Below, piece after piece: positions 1-9,288 of a stretch of DNA of 64,000 nucleotides (positions are counted from its first letter, which is position 1; each line of letters starts with the position of its first letter). Below the pieces are notes generated by a model, which was not told where the DNA came from, ran no database searches, and saw nothing but the letters and a program-made list of their open reading frames with translations. Origin of the DNA: Pseudomonas brassicacearum. Its GTDB lineage: Bacteria > Pseudomonadota > Gammaproteobacteria > Pseudomonadales > Pseudomonadaceae. The stretch lies in assembly GCF_003732265.1 (NCBI RefSeq), contig NZ_MOBK01000006.1:1-64000 (forward strand), read 5' to 3'. The position numbers and the translations under genes are program-made.

Positions 1-1
1 G

Positions 2-1297
2 GTACGAAAAACTCGCTCGTTGCAGACCCATGCCCGAACCGTGGTGGCTGAAGTGCGTTACTTGCCGGGACTGGAATTGCGCACCGACAGCGGTACCGGG
101 GAGGTGCGGCAGGTCATCAACGCGCAGGCCGGGCTCAATAGTGTTCGGGTGTTGCATTGGGAAACTGATCCACCGTCCGGTGTGATCAACGATCAGTACC
201 GCTACAACCTCGTCGATCACTTGAACTCCTGCACGCTGGAACTCGCCGATGACGCGCGAATCATCAGTCGAGAAACCTATCACCCCTTTGGTGAAACCGC
301 CTGCTCTGCGGGCCCGAACGATACCGATGGGGATTACAAAACCATTCGGTATTCAGGCAAGGAGCGGGATGCGACGGGGCTTTATTACTATGGGTTTCGG
401 TACTACATACCGTGGTTGCAGCGCTGGCTAAGCCCTGACCCTGCGGGAACTATTGATGGTCTCAATCTGTACCGGATGGTTCGAAACAACCCGATAGGGT
501 TGGCTGATGTCGATGGCCTCGCACCCAACAAGAAGGAGGAGGGCGTGGCTTCTGCCCGCCCGCCAGTTCCCCCACGGCCACCTTCACTTGCACCCGCAAC
601 GGTTAAGCCGGTTGTTCCACCCCGGCCTGCCCCACCTCGACCTGCCCCACCTCAAATGGGTCAGCCCTCGGCTACCATGGCGGTCGCGCCTAAAAGGCCG
701 CCTCCTATCGTGTTACCAACGACGGATAAGTCAAACGCGGTGCTTCCTTCCTATGCTGCCGGTTCAATGACCGTGGGCTCACATCAATTGATGCGTGCTC
801 CCTCGGGCAGCATCATAGTCATGAGGGGAGACAATCGTCCCCCCGGAAAAATCCGTGAGGTGGGTGGTTTTTTCCCCAGAGATAACAGAGGGCCCGAAAT
901 CAAACAGGAGTTCAAGAAGACCGTTGTGACCAAAACCATTAACGCCTTGGCCCGGGAACACGTTAGCAGCCCCAATGCAGCTTTTGTATCCACCGGCATG
1001 GGTGAAGAATCAGGAGGATACGGTGACACAAGAGCCTTCCTGTACCGAATGGAAATCCCGGACTTGACAGAGCGAGATATCAATGACCAGACGCTGGGGC
1101 TTGGGGCTCCCTTTAAGTTCACTCCCAAAGGACGATTGGACACCAGACTTTTGATGAGTGGTGACACGCTTGATCAGGCCAGATTCGTGGCGATGATTCC
1201 GGCCATGACACACGAGGTGACTTTTGTTACCCCGATTCCGAACGCCTACATCGTTGCTTCCAGGGAGGCGGGGAGCAATCAATGGGAACCTTTTTGA
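2..1297 (+). CDS. Tc-toxin C-subunit (TccC-like RHS protein), C-terminal part with ADP-ribosyltransferase tail; 5' truncated by window edge
   Basis: The frame is open from base 2, so the true start lies upstream. Residue numbers count from the TTG at 20. Residues ~55-165 are an RHS-associated core with the TccC hallmark motifs YSGKERDATGLYYYGFRYY, DPAGTIDGLNLYRMVRNNP and a closing DVDGLAP, where TcC proteins self-cleave and release the tail. A proline-rich linker (~175-215) follows. The last ~170 residues resemble cholera-toxin A1: MRGDNRPPGKIREVGGFFPR parallels the toxin's RADSRPPDEI..GG..PR, then FVSTG, then THEVTFVTPIP. These give a likely R269-S324-E399 catalytic triad for NAD-dependent ADP-ribosylation. 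Tc C-subunits are encapsulated by a B-subunit and injected through an A-subunit; neither is visible here. No immunity gene follows, which suggests a eukaryotic target. Family call strong; substrate unknown. Confidence 0.85.
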   Translation, partial: VRKTRSLQTHARTVVAEVRYLPGLELRTDSGTGEVRQVINAQAGLNSVRVLHWETDPPSGVINDQYRYNLVDHLNSCTLELADDARIISRETYHPFGETACSAGPNDTDGDYKTIRYSGKERDATGLYYYGFRYYIPWLQRWLSPDPAGTIDGLNLYRMVRNNPIGLADVDGLAPNKKEEGVASARPPVPPRPPSLAPATVKPVVPPRPAPPRPAPPQMGQPSATMAVAPKRPPPIVLPTTDKSNAVLPSYAAGSMTVGSHQLMRAPSGSIIVMRGDNRPPGKIREVGGFFPRDNRGPEIKQEFKKTVVTKTINALAREHVSSPNAAFVSTGMGEESGGYGDTRAFLYRMEIPDLTERDINDQTLGLGAPFKFTPKGRLDTRLLMSGDTLDQARFVAMIPAMTHEVTFVTPIPNAYIVASREAGSNQWEPF

Positions 1298-1317
1298 CCA
1301 TGATTGCCCCGATGTAA

Positions 1318-1374
1318 AAAGCCCCCGGCCAACCCACTGCGGATAGGGAACGCAGCGGGCTGGACGGGGGCTTT
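1318..1374. terminator. Bidirectional intrinsic terminator between the toxin gene and algA
   Basis: The arms AAAGCCCCCG (1318-1327) and CGGGGGCTTT (1365-1374) pair perfectly around a loop that itself contains a partial stem. A T-rich run follows on the plus strand and a run of five T on the minus strand. It can therefore end both the toxin transcript and the long alginate transcript. Confidence 0.8.
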
Positions 1375-1389
1375 CATTTTGCTGAACGC

Positions 1390-2841
1390 TTACTGCGCGA
1401 TGGTTTTCACCGACACGCCGCGCTCGATCGGGGTGGAGCGACCGTAGATATCTTCGAACCGCTCGATATCGTCTTCACCCAGGTAGCTGCCCGATTGCAC
1501 TTCGATGATCTCGAGTGGAATCTTGCCCGGGTTGCGCAGACGGTGGACCGAGGCGATCGGGATGTAGGTCGACTGGTTTTCGCACAGCAGGAACACGTTG
1601 TCATCGCAGGTCACTTCAGCGGTGCCGCTGACCACGATCCAGTGTTCGGCGCGGTGGTGGTGCATTTGCAGCGACAGGCACGCGCCCGGCTTGACCGAGA
1701 TGTGCTTGACCTGGAAGCGGCCGCCCATGTCCACCGAGTCGTAGGAACCCCACGGACGATAGACTTCGCAGTGGTTCTGGGTTTCGCTGCGGCCCTGTTC
1801 GTTGAGGGTGTTGACCATCTGTTTCACGCCTTGGACCGAGTCCTTGTGCGCAATCATCATGGCGTCCTTGGTTTCGACCACCACGATGTTTTCCAGGCCG
1901 ATCACCGACACCAGTTTGCCGTTGCCGTGGATCATGCAGTTTTTGCTGTCCTGAATCACCACGTCACCTTTGGACACGTTGCCATTGGCGTCTTTTTCAT
2001 TCACTTCCCACAGCGACGCCCAGCAACCGACATCGCTCCAGCCAGCCGTCAGCGGTACAACGCAGGCGCGCTGGGTTTTTTCCATCACCGCGTAGTCGAT
2101 GGAGTTGTCCGGGCAGCAGGCGAAGGTGGCTTCGTCGAAGGTGATGGTGTCGGCATCTTGCTCGCTGCGTTCGAGGGTCAGCAGGCAGGTGTCGTAGATG
2201 TCCGGGTCGTGCTTTTTCAGCTCTTCTAGGAAGCGGCTGGCGCGGAACAGGAACATGCCGCTGTTCCAGAAATAACCGCCGGACTCGACATATTCGGTGG
2301 CGCGTTTCACGTCAGGTTTTTCGACGAAGTGCGAGACGCGGCTGACGCCTTCCGGCAACAGCGAATCATTGGTCGACTTGATGTAGCCATAACCGGTTTC
2401 CGGTTTGGTGGCCGGGACGCCGAACAGCACCATTTCGCCGTTTTCCGCCGCGACGGTGGCCAGGGCCAGCGCACGTTGCAGGGCTTTCTGGTCTTCCAGC
2501 ACGTGGTCGGCCGGCAGCACCAGCATCAACTCGTCACGACCTTCATTGACCAGCATCATCGCGGTCAGGGCCACGGCCGGCGCGGTGTTGCGACCGAACG
2601 GTTCCATCAGGATGCGCTGGGCTTCGAGTTTGCGGTTGCTCAACTGCTCGTTGACGATGAAGCGGTGGTCCTTGTTGCACACCACGATCGGGGTGTCCAT
2701 GCCTTCGAACACCAGGCGTTCCAGGGTTTGCTGGAACAGCGTGTGTTCGCCGGTCAGGGCGAGGAATTGCTTGGGAAACTGTTTACGCGAAAGCGGCCAA
2801 AGACGTGAGCCGCTACCACCTGACAAGATCACCGGAATCAT
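1390..2841 (-). CDS. algA: AlgA, bifunctional mannose-6-phosphate isomerase / GDP-mannose pyrophosphorylase
   Basis: This 483-residue cytoplasmic enzyme makes mannose-6-phosphate from fructose-6-phosphate and GDP-mannose from mannose-1-phosphate, the first and third steps toward GDP-mannuronate. The N-terminus carries the nucleotidyltransferase signature GGSGSRLWPLSRKQFPKQF, followed by FVEKPD and a left-handed helix region. The C-terminal cupin isomerase domain shows PWGSYD and the metal-ligand stretch LQMHHHRAEHWIVVSG. Length and domain order match Pseudomonas AlgA. It is the last gene of the alginate operon, separated from algF by a REP element and ending at a strong terminator. In Pseudomonas, PMI-type paralogues (pslB/wbpW) are similar, but the operon position settles the identity. 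Confidence 0.97.
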   Translation of the reverse strand: MIPVILSGGSGSRLWPLSRKQFPKQFLALTGEHTLFQQTLERLVFEGMDTPIVVCNKDHRFIVNEQLSNRKLEAQRILMEPFGRNTAPAVALTAMMLVNEGRDELMLVLPADHVLEDQKALQRALALATVAAENGEMVLFGVPATKPETGYGYIKSTNDSLLPEGVSRVSHFVEKPDVKRATEYVESGGYFWNSGMFLFRASRFLEELKKHDPDIYDTCLLTLERSEQDADTITFDEATFACCPDNSIDYAVMEKTQRACVVPLTAGWSDVGCWASLWEVNEKDANGNVSKGDVVIQDSKNCMIHGNGKLVSVIGLENIVVVETKDAMMIAHKDSVQGVKQMVNTLNEQGRSETQNHCEVYRPWGSYDSVDMGGRFQVKHISVKPGACLSLQMHHHRAEHWIVVSGTAEVTCDDNVFLLCENQSTYIPIASVHRLRNPGKIPLEIIEVQSGSYLGEDDIERFEDIYGRSTPIERGVSVKTIAQ

Positions 2842-2938
2842 GTTGTTACTCCTTTAAAATCGATTGGTTAGAGCTACGAACGTTCTGTCGTTTCACTCTT
2901 GTTCTTATTCCGTGTCCGGACTGACGCCTCGGTCTAGT

Positions 2939-3026
2939 GTGGGAGCGGGCTTGCTCGCGAAAGCGGTGGGTCAGTCAACATCATCGTTGAATGTAAAACC
3001 GCATTCGCGAGCAAGCCCGCTCCCAC
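2939..3026. repeat. REP doublet (inverted pair) between algF and algA
   Basis: Two inverted copies of the REP arm GTGGGAGCGGGCTTGCTCGC flank a short spacer; total length is 88 bp. The copy at 6587-6674 is almost identical, including the spacer. The element sits inside the alginate transcript and would fold as a large hairpin. The rest of the 2842-3055 gap shows nothing recognisable except the algA ribosome site (AAAGGAGT) at its left edge. Confidence 0.92.
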
Positions 3027-3055
3027 AGGGGAGATGTGTCAGTCAGGCAAATTGA

Positions 3056-3709
3056 TTAGCGCGTCGACACCGGGCGTTTTACCCAGACTGGCGACAGGCT
3101 GCTGCCGTTGCCGGTGACGTACAGCACGGCCGCTTCACCGCGCTCCAGGGCAACTGGCTTGACGTCGCCGACTTTCTTGTCGCCTTCAAACAGCGCCAGG
3201 CTGACCTTCACCGGGTTGATCTCACGCTCGCCACGGCCCTTGGCGGCCACGCTTGGCACCACGTCAGTCTTGCCGTCAGCGGTTTTCAGGGTCAGCGGCT
3301 TGTCGCTCAGGTTCTGCAGACGCACCAGGGATTTCTGCTTGTTCTTGAACGGCGGTTCTTCGATCAGTTGCGGCGCACCGGAAGCGTTGTTGACCAGGGT
3401 GTAATAGTGGTCACCGGCCAGTTTCACCGGCAGGGTCTGGCTGCCGACCTTGGCGCTGTAGTCGCCGCCCGGCATGAAGCTGAAGTCGGTGCTGGACAGC
3501 GGTGCGACGTCGCTCAGGTTGGTGCTGCCGACGGTGGCGCTGACTTCAGCGTTACCGGCGTTATAGACCCGTACGAAGCTCGAGCCTTTTGGTGCGGTAG
3601 GACCGTAGAGTGCGGCGTCGCCAGCGAAGGCGTTCATCGACAACACGCTGAAGGTCGCGGCCAAAGCAAAAGTCTTGGCGAGACGGCGAGGAGTAGTAGT
3701 GAAAGTCAT
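3056..3709 (-). CDS. algF: AlgF, periplasmic alginate O-acetylation protein
   Basis: This 217-residue protein has a signal peptide (basic n-region, hydrophobic core LAATFSVLSM, then NAFAG with cleavage after the Ala). The mature part begins DAALYGPTAPKGSSFVRVYN, as in Pseudomonas AlgF, and is predicted to form two beta-sandwich domains. AlgF works with AlgI, AlgJ and AlgX to acetylate mannuronate residues in the periplasm; its exact role is scaffolding or acetyl relay rather than a known catalytic activity. It lies 17 bp after algJ. Confidence 0.96.
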   Translation of the reverse strand: MTFTTTPRRLAKTFALAATFSVLSMNAFAGDAALYGPTAPKGSSFVRVYNAGNAEVSATVGSTNLSDVAPLSSTDFSFMPGGDYSAKVGSQTLPVKLAGDHYYTLVNNASGAPQLIEEPPFKNKQKSLVRLQNLSDKPLTLKTADGKTDVVPSVAAKGRGEREINPVKVSLALFEGDKKVGDVKPVALERGEAAVLYVTGNGSSLSPVWVKRPVSTR

Positions 3710-3726
3710 GGTAGTACCTCTCTCTT

Positions 3727-4902
3727 TCAGTTTTGCGCCCGGTCGGGCGTCTCGGATTTAGTGTTTGCGGCTACGTTTTGTTGGCGGGCGCCGGCTTCTT
3801 TGAGCTCTGCGACCCACTGCGGGTCGGCGTCGCCGATTTCGTTGTTCACAGGCAGATAGCGTTCAGGAAACTCCCAGATCAGCACCTGTGGCGGGCTGTT
3901 CTTGAAAGCATCGCTTTTCAGGTAGCTGAGCATCGGCAGGATCGGGCCGTGGCCGTCTTCGGCGTAATTGACCACGTCGCTGCGCAGGGCTTGTTTCAGT
4001 GCGCCGACGAAGTTCCAGTTCGGGTTGGCGCTGTAGCTGGTGCCGATCAGGGCCACCGGCACTTCGGTGTTGGCGAACAGGGCGTCGTCACCGGCCGGCT
4101 GATCACCAGCCGCTACGGTGTTGCGCTTCTGCAGCGGCTCTTGCGCCGGCATCAGGTTTTCGAACAGCGGGTCCAGCGGCAGGAACAAGCGCAGGTCGCC
4201 TTTGTGCGTGACTTTCTCCGCAGGTTCAGTGACGAAGTTTTGTGGCTCGCCGCTCAGCGGGAGTTTGTCGGCGATGGTTTTCGCCAGGGTCTCGGCAGCG
4301 ACTTGTGCGCCTTCCGGGGTCCAGTGGGTGTCGGTGCGCAGGAACACTTGCTGACCGTTCTGCTTGGCCTTTTGCAGCGGGCCGAGCAGGTCGGGGGCGA
4401 GGATCTTGTCGGCCGCGACACGGGCGTGGAAGTCCTGATAGAGGTTGGCGTGAATGCTCGAAGGCTTCACCTCACCCAGGTGTTCCGGGTACAGGCGGGT
4501 CTTGGCCGGCACGATTGCCATCACCAGTTGCACGCCTTGCTCTTTCAAGGTCTGGCGCACGCCTTCGACCAGCGCGTAGTTGCCTTGCAGGTTCAGCTCT
4601 TCGTTGACGATCGGGTTGAACTCTTCATCGCTGTAGAGCCACTGATCGCGGCCGAGCACGACGCCCGGACGACCTTCGTTGAACAGTTTGAAATCCAGCG
4701 CGGCCCAGAGGTTGGTGCCCAGGCGCTTGATCGGAAACTCGTCGTCGTAGTGCGTCTCCACGGCTTTGGTCCAGCGGCCGTTGAGCACCGTCGCCTCGGC
4801 ATTGGTACTGAAGCCGAAGAAGCTGCGCGTGGACCACAGGCCCAGTGCCAACAGGGTCAGCAGGAACAGAGCGATGTAGAAGATGCGTAATGAGCGGGTC
4901 AT
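3727..4902 (-). CDS. algJ: AlgJ, SGNH-like alginate O-acetyltransferase
   Basis: AlgJ has 391 residues with an uncleaved N-terminal membrane anchor (IFYIALFLLTLLALGLW). The SGNH/AlgX-type acetyltransferase fold follows. The DxH pair is in RTDTHWTPEGAQ and the nucleophile serine is in LIGTSYSANPNWNF. AlgJ is an acetylesterase thought to move acetyl groups received from AlgI toward AlgX. It is 11 bp downstream of algI and 17 bp upstream of algF, so the three acetylation genes are tightly clustered. Confidence 0.96.
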   Translation of the reverse strand: MTRSLRIFYIALFLLTLLALGLWSTRSFFGFSTNAEATVLNGRWTKAVETHYDDEFPIKRLGTNLWAALDFKLFNEGRPGVVLGRDQWLYSDEEFNPIVNEELNLQGNYALVEGVRQTLKEQGVQLVMAIVPAKTRLYPEHLGEVKPSSIHANLYQDFHARVAADKILAPDLLGPLQKAKQNGQQVFLRTDTHWTPEGAQVAAETLAKTIADKLPLSGEPQNFVTEPAEKVTHKGDLRLFLPLDPLFENLMPAQEPLQKRNTVAAGDQPAGDDALFANTEVPVALIGTSYSANPNWNFVGALKQALRSDVVNYAEDGHGPILPMLSYLKSDAFKNSPPQVLIWEFPERYLPVNNEIGDADPQWVAELKEAGARQQNVAANTKSETPDRAQN

Positions 4903-4913
4903 GGTCAGATCCC

Positions 4914-6479
4914 TCAGAACTGGAAGTAAAGGAACGGCGAGAAGCTTTGCGCCGAGAGTTTGAAAATCGAAGCGATGAACAGCAGCAGCACCAGGGCGCG
5001 CATCACGTAACGCGACCAGTCAGCGGTCCAGTAGGCCGGTTGCACGGTGGCTTCAACGCCGACGGTGTAGCCCGGTTGGTGGATGCTGGCCGGGTTGTCG
5101 CCCGGTACGGCTTTGATCATTCCAGGGGTTGCGCCAGCAGGACCATCGGTCTCGACGTTGACGGCAGGCTTGGTCTTCTCGGGCGGACGGTTGGTGTAGA
5201 AATCACGGATGCCGAAGAACGCCAGGGTCACGTAAGCCACTACCAGTGTCGCTATTTGCAGGCCGGTGAGGCTGGCCTGGTTGAGTTCCGACAGCGACCA
5301 TTCGCCGAAGCTGAACATTGCGCCGTACATACGGCCGGCGACGTGCAGGTTTTCCGAGCGGAAGATCACCCAGCCCATCACCACCAGCAGGAACGTCAGC
5401 GCCCAGCGGATCGGGTTGATGCTGCGCGGCGAGGTGTTCAGGCCCAGCGCTTTCTCAATCGCCAGCCACATGCCGTGCCACGCACCCCAGACGATGTAGG
5501 TGATGTTCGCGCCGTGCCACAGACCACCGAGCAGCATGGTCAGGAACAGGTTGCGATAGGTCATCAACGTGCCTTTGCGATTACCGCCCAGCGTGATGTA
5601 CAGGTAGTCACGCAGCCAGGTGGAGAGGCTGATGTGCCAGCGACGCCAGAACTCGGTGATCGACTGGCTGATGTACGGCTGCTTGAAGTTTTCCATGAAG
5701 CGGAAACCCATCATCAAGCCCAGGCCGATGGCCATGTCGCTGTAGCCGGAGAAGTCGAAATACAGTTGCGCGGTGTAGGCCAGTGCGCCGAGCCAGGCAT
5801 CGCCCGTGGTCGGGTTTTGCAGCGCGAAGCAGTGGTCGGCGACGACGGCGAGGGTGTCGGCGATGAAGACTTTCTTGATGAAACCCTGCATGAACCGCGT
5901 GCAGCCCTCGGAGAATTTATCCAGGGTGTGGGTGCGGTTGTTGAACTGGTCGGCGAGGTCGCGGAAACGCAACACCGGGCCGGCAATCAAGTGCGGGAAG
6001 ATCGCCACGAACGCCGCAAAGTCGATCAGGTTGCGGGTCGCCGGGGTATCACCGCGATAGACGTCGATGATGTAGCTGATGGACTCGAAGATGTAGAACG
6101 AGATCCCGATCGGCAACAGCACGTGGGTCAGGATGAACGGCGACAGGCCGACCGACGTCATCATGGCGTTGATGCTGTCGACGCCGAAGTTGGCGTACTT
6201 GAAGTAGCCCAGGATGCACAGGTCGACGGCGACGCCGAGCAGCAGCCAGCGCTGGGCCGGTTTGGTCCGCACGCCCGCGGCACCGACTTTGAGGCCGATC
6301 CAGTAGTTCCACAGCGTGACGGCGGCGAACAGCGCGAGGAAGTCCACACGCCACCAGGCATAGAACACATAGCTGGCGATCAGCAGCAGCAGGTTGCGAT
6401 AGCGTATTCCGCTCAAGTAGTACAAGCCGAGAAAGATCGGCAAGAACAGAAACAGGAACACATTGGATGAAAATACCAT
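4914..6479 (-). CDS. algI: AlgI, MBOAT-family membrane acetyl donor protein for alginate acetylation
   Basis: This is a polytopic inner-membrane protein of 521 residues. The start was placed at the ATG giving MVFSSNVFLFLFLPIFLGLY, the usual AlgI N-terminus, rather than eight codons upstream. The MBOAT core carries FWRRWHISLSTWLRDYLY and GLWHGANITYIVWGAWHG, which contains the conserved active-site histidine. AlgI moves acetyl groups from a cytoplasmic donor across the membrane to AlgJ/AlgX. A 200-bp gap containing a REP element separates it from algL. Confidence 0.96.
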   Translation of the reverse strand: MVFSSNVFLFLFLPIFLGLYYLSGIRYRNLLLLIASYVFYAWWRVDFLALFAAVTLWNYWIGLKVGAAGVRTKPAQRWLLLGVAVDLCILGYFKYANFGVDSINAMMTSVGLSPFILTHVLLPIGISFYIFESISYIIDVYRGDTPATRNLIDFAAFVAIFPHLIAGPVLRFRDLADQFNNRTHTLDKFSEGCTRFMQGFIKKVFIADTLAVVADHCFALQNPTTGDAWLGALAYTAQLYFDFSGYSDMAIGLGLMMGFRFMENFKQPYISQSITEFWRRWHISLSTWLRDYLYITLGGNRKGTLMTYRNLFLTMLLGGLWHGANITYIVWGAWHGMWLAIEKALGLNTSPRSINPIRWALTFLLVVMGWVIFRSENLHVAGRMYGAMFSFGEWSLSELNQASLTGLQIATLVVAYVTLAFFGIRDFYTNRPPEKTKPAVNVETDGPAGATPGMIKAVPGDNPASIHQPGYTVGVEATVQPAYWTADWSRYVMRALVLLLFIASIFKLSAQSFSPFLYFQF

Positions 6480-6586
6480 CCCGATCTCTCCATGTTTAAC
6501 CAACAGTCAAGGGCCAACGGCCCCCCCAAACCCCCCATGAAAAATCGGGGGACACATCACACAAAATTCATGTCTTGCACTGACCT

Positions 6587-6674
6587 GTGGGAGCGGGCTT
6601 GCTCGCGAAAGCGGTGTGTCAGTCGACATCATTGGTGAATGTCAGACCGCATTCGCGAGCAAGCCCGCTCCCAC
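6587..6674. repeat. REP doublet between algL and algI
   Basis: An 88-bp inverted pair of the GTGGGAGCGGGCTTGCTCGC arm, nearly identical in arms and spacer to 2939-3026. It is the second REP element inside the alginate transcript. To its left, 6480-6586 contains a C-rich run and nothing recognisable as a gene. Confidence 0.92.
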
Positions 6675-6693
6675 AGGGGATTTGTGTCTGGCG

Positions 6694-7818
6694 CTAGGAA
6701 CCCTTGTTGCCTTTTTCATTGGCCGGGTCGAAGACCTTGGTCAAATCCCCACCGAGGCGGAAGGTCTTGAACGGCTGCATCTTGTGTTTCTGTTGCAGCA
6801 CATCCGGTGCGCAGGTGTAGAGCGTGCAGAACGGTTCGAGCCAGGCGAATTTCGAGTCGATCTTGAGATCGGTCATGTCCTGTTCCTTGCCGTTCTTCTT
6901 CTCGAAGATGTCCGGGTCTTTAATCCCGGCGAGCACCTGATCACCCAGGCGTTTCAGCGCGCCGTTGTTTTCCTGGCGCAAGTCCACACCGTTGACCTGC
7001 GCGAAACTGGCGATCATCGCCAATGGCGGCAGGGCGTAGTTGTGGTAGGCGAGGGCGCGTTGCTGGCGCTTGAGTTCGTTCGGCAGGAAACCCTGCGCGT
7101 CGACCTGATTGGCGCCGACCTTGTATTCCTTCACGGCCCAGTCAAACAGGTCGCGGCGGTTGGTCGCGACCGACGTGGCCATCACCGACCAGGCCGCCCA
7201 GTACGAGTGATTGTTGGTTTGCTCAAGCGGCAGGTTGTCCCAGTCGCTGACCACCTGATCGGCCATTTTGCTGAACCAGGCTTCGATCATCTGCGACTCT
7301 TGCTGATGGTTGGCCAGCGGATGCGAGTCGGAGAACTTCAGGCGGATGTACGACGACGCCATGCTGCCCAGTGCCCATTTGCGCATGGACTTGCCGGTGT
7401 GGTTGAAGTCCTTGGACATCAACGCATCGGCCTTGGCCCAGGCGGTGAGCCAGGTCAGCGTGCATTCGAGTTGTTCCGGGCGACCGTCACGCATGAATTG
7501 CATCACGCGCTTGCTGGTGCCGCGTTCGATCTTGGTGATGTCGGCGGTGCTGTCGCGGAAGGCTTTTTCCGATTGCTCGTTCAGGGTCGAACGGGCCTTG
7601 TCGGAGCCTTCGTATTTGCTGCGAAATTGCAACGAGCCGGTGTACGGCGTCGGCATCGCATCACAGCCTTCACTGCTGTCGCCGGTTTTGAGCTTTTCAA
7701 TCGGCGCGAAGTAACCCTGTGGCGGACGCAGCGGTGCGGCCGCCTGGGTGGCACCGGCGAACATCGCCAAGGTTAACAGCGATGGCGCGAGCAGATTTTT
7801 CAACGTTCGGTTTCGCAT
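6694..7818 (-). CDS. algL: AlgL, periplasmic alginate lyase
   Basis: AlgL (374 residues) cleaves polymannuronate by beta-elimination and clears misrouted polymer from the periplasm. The signal peptide ends at TQAAA and the mature protein starts [15 protein letters not shown]. The PL5-family motif [10 protein letters not shown] is present. Two starts are possible. The ATG at 7830 overlaps algX in an ATGA, but the ATG at 7818 has GAGG six bases upstream and gives a normal signal peptide, so 7818 was chosen. Confidence 0.95.
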   Translation of the reverse strand: MRNRTLKNLLAPSLLTLAMFAGATQAAAPLRPPQGYFAPIEKLKTGDSSEGCDAMPTPYTGSLQFRSKYEGSDKARSTLNEQSEKAFRDSTADITKIERGTSKRVMQFMRDGRPEQLECTLTWLTAWAKADALMSKDFNHTGKSMRKWALGSMASSYIRLKFSDSHPLANHQQESQMIEAWFSKMADQVVSDWDNLPLEQTNNHSYWAAWSVMATSVATNRRDLFDWAVKEYKVGANQVDAQGFLPNELKRQQRALAYHNYALPPLAMIASFAQVNGVDLRQENNGALKRLGDQVLAGIKDPDIFEKKNGKEQDMTDLKIDSKFAWLEPFCTLYTCAPDVLQQKHKMQPFKTFRLGGDLTKVFDPANEKGNKGS

Positions 7819-7826
7819 GGCAGACC

Positions 7827-9278
7827 TCATTGCCCGGCCTGAGCAGTTCGCTGCTCAGCACTCGGGAACACGTTGCGTTTGCAGATTTTCGCTTCGACTT
7901 TTTGCGGCGCAGCACCCGGTTCTTCAGGGCCCTGGACTTCGACGGCCAGCAGATTCTGCGAGGCCCAGTCTTCGTCCGTGCGCAGCTCAAAGGCGAAACG
8001 CCCGTCGGTGTCGGAGGTTTCCGGTTTATCGATCTTGATGTCCTCGTGGCGACCGTTCATGTACCAGAGGGTGGCTTGCAGGGTTTTCACCGACGGATCG
8101 GCGAAGCGGATGTCGACCTGGTGGCTGCTGTTTTGCAGATTCAGGTTTTTGCTGTTGACCATCAATTCGTTCTTGCCCGGTTTCAGCGTGGCGCTGCCGG
8201 ACATCTGTGCATCCTTGCCTTCGCAACCGTTGTCCAGCAGCGCCATCATCTGGCGGTAGATGGTTTCCTGGTCGAGGCGATAGAGCGGCGAGAATTCCCA
8301 GATCAGGATCTTTGGTGGTTTGGTCTGGAATTCTTCGCTGCCCAGGTACTGCAGCATCGAACCTTCCAGGCCACCGCCGGGGAACGCCACGTTGAGGATG
8401 TCGGCGCCGATGGCCTCTTCGAGGAAACCGGCGAAGTTGTAGTTCTTGCCACTGTGACTCGTGCCTACCAGGGTGATCTCCGGATTGCCGGCGTCGCTGA
8501 ACAGATCGCCGTCGGCGGCTTCGCCCTTGGGCTCGGTGGTGAATTGATCCATGTACTGGATCGCGTAGCTGGTGCCACAGAGTTGACCGGCCATGTTGTG
8601 CAATGTTCCGGTCTTGCCCATGCGACCCGACCTGTGGGTCTCGAATTCACGTTTCGGAATACCGGCAAACGCTGGAATCTGCTTGACCTTTTCCGCGACG
8701 ATTTTCGCTGTGCGCTGGGCGCCGTACGGCGTCCAGTGCTGGTCACCGCGGAAGTAGAAGTCGTGGGCAGGCAGGGTGTCGGGCAGCGATTCGTTGGTCA
8801 GCGGCGACAGGTCCGGAACCACGTAACCCATGGCGGCGAAACGCCCGAGCATGGTCTTGTAGTTCTTCAACGCCTTGTCGAAATCGTACTTGGCTTTTTC
8901 TTCCGGGTTGAGCTTGTTGCGGTTCACCAGGCCACGAGTGGGTTGATAAACAACAACGAGCTCCACGCCTTTGCTCTTGAACGCATCGTGCAGTTCTTTC
9001 ATGCGTTTGTAGCCGGCGGGGGAGGTGTCGAATTCGGTGCGCAAGTCTTCTTGCGTACGGAACAGCCAGTCGCCCTGAGCCTGCACCAGGGTGGTGAAGT
9101 TTTGCTGATAACGCGTGGTGTAATTCTTCGCGTCATGGGCTTCTGGGCACAGGTTGCAGCACGGTTCGGCCGCAAACTTCGGCGCTGGGGCCTCATCGGC
9201 ACGAACACCGCCGCTGGCCGCGAGAATGCCGGCGGTCAGGGCCGACAGGCTGAGTAATTTGATCAAGTGTGGGTGCAT
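7827..9278 (-). CDS. algX: AlgX, terminal alginate O-acetyltransferase
   Basis: The protein has 483 residues, with a signal peptide ([19 protein letters not shown]) and a Cys-rich start to the mature protein ([13 protein letters not shown]). The SGNH-like catalytic domain shows the DxH pair in [12 protein letters not shown] and the serine in [15 protein letters not shown]-terminal carbohydrate-binding module follows. AlgX performs the final acetyl transfer to mannuronate and belongs to the AlgK-AlgX-AlgG periplasmic complex. It lies 10 bp after algG. Confidence 0.96.
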   Translation of the reverse strand: MHPHLIKLLSLSALTAGILAASGGVRADEAPAPKFAAEPCCNLCPEAHDAKNYTTRYQQNFTTLVQAQGDWLFRTQEDLRTEFDTSPAGYKRMKELHDAFKSKGVELVVVYQPTRGLVNRNKLNPEEKAKYDFDKALKNYKTMLGRFAAMGYVVPDLSPLTNESLPDTLPAHDFYFRGDQHWTPYGAQRTAKIVAEKVKQIPAFAGIPKREFETHRSGRMGKTGTLHNMAGQLCGTSYAIQYMDQFTTEPKGEAADGDLFSDAGNPEITLVGTSHSGKNYNFAGFLEEAIGADILNVAFPGGGLEGSMLQYLGSEEFQTKPPKILIWEFSPLYRLDQETIYRQMMALLDNGCEGKDAQMSGSATLKPGKNELMVNSKNLNLQNSSHQVDIRFADPSVKTLQATLWYMNGRHEDIKIDKPETSDTDGRFAFELRTDEDWASQNLLAVEVQGPEEPGAAPQKVEAKICKRNVFPSAEQRTAQAGQ

Positions 9279-9288
9279 AAAATTATCC

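Noticed and set aside
784..1167. Minus-strand frames beneath the toxin tail as possible immunity genes
   Set aside because: They lie wholly antisense to the ART domain, lack ribosome sites and do not look like folded proteins.
2864..3055. Small plus-strand frame in the algF-algA gap
   Set aside because: Most of it is REP sequence, whose translations (for example [14 protein letters not shown]) recur wherever the repeat occurs.
4845..6470. 541-codon open frame opposite algI
   Set aside because: Composition is His/Arg/Gln-rich, with no recognisable domain, antisense to a clear MBOAT protein.
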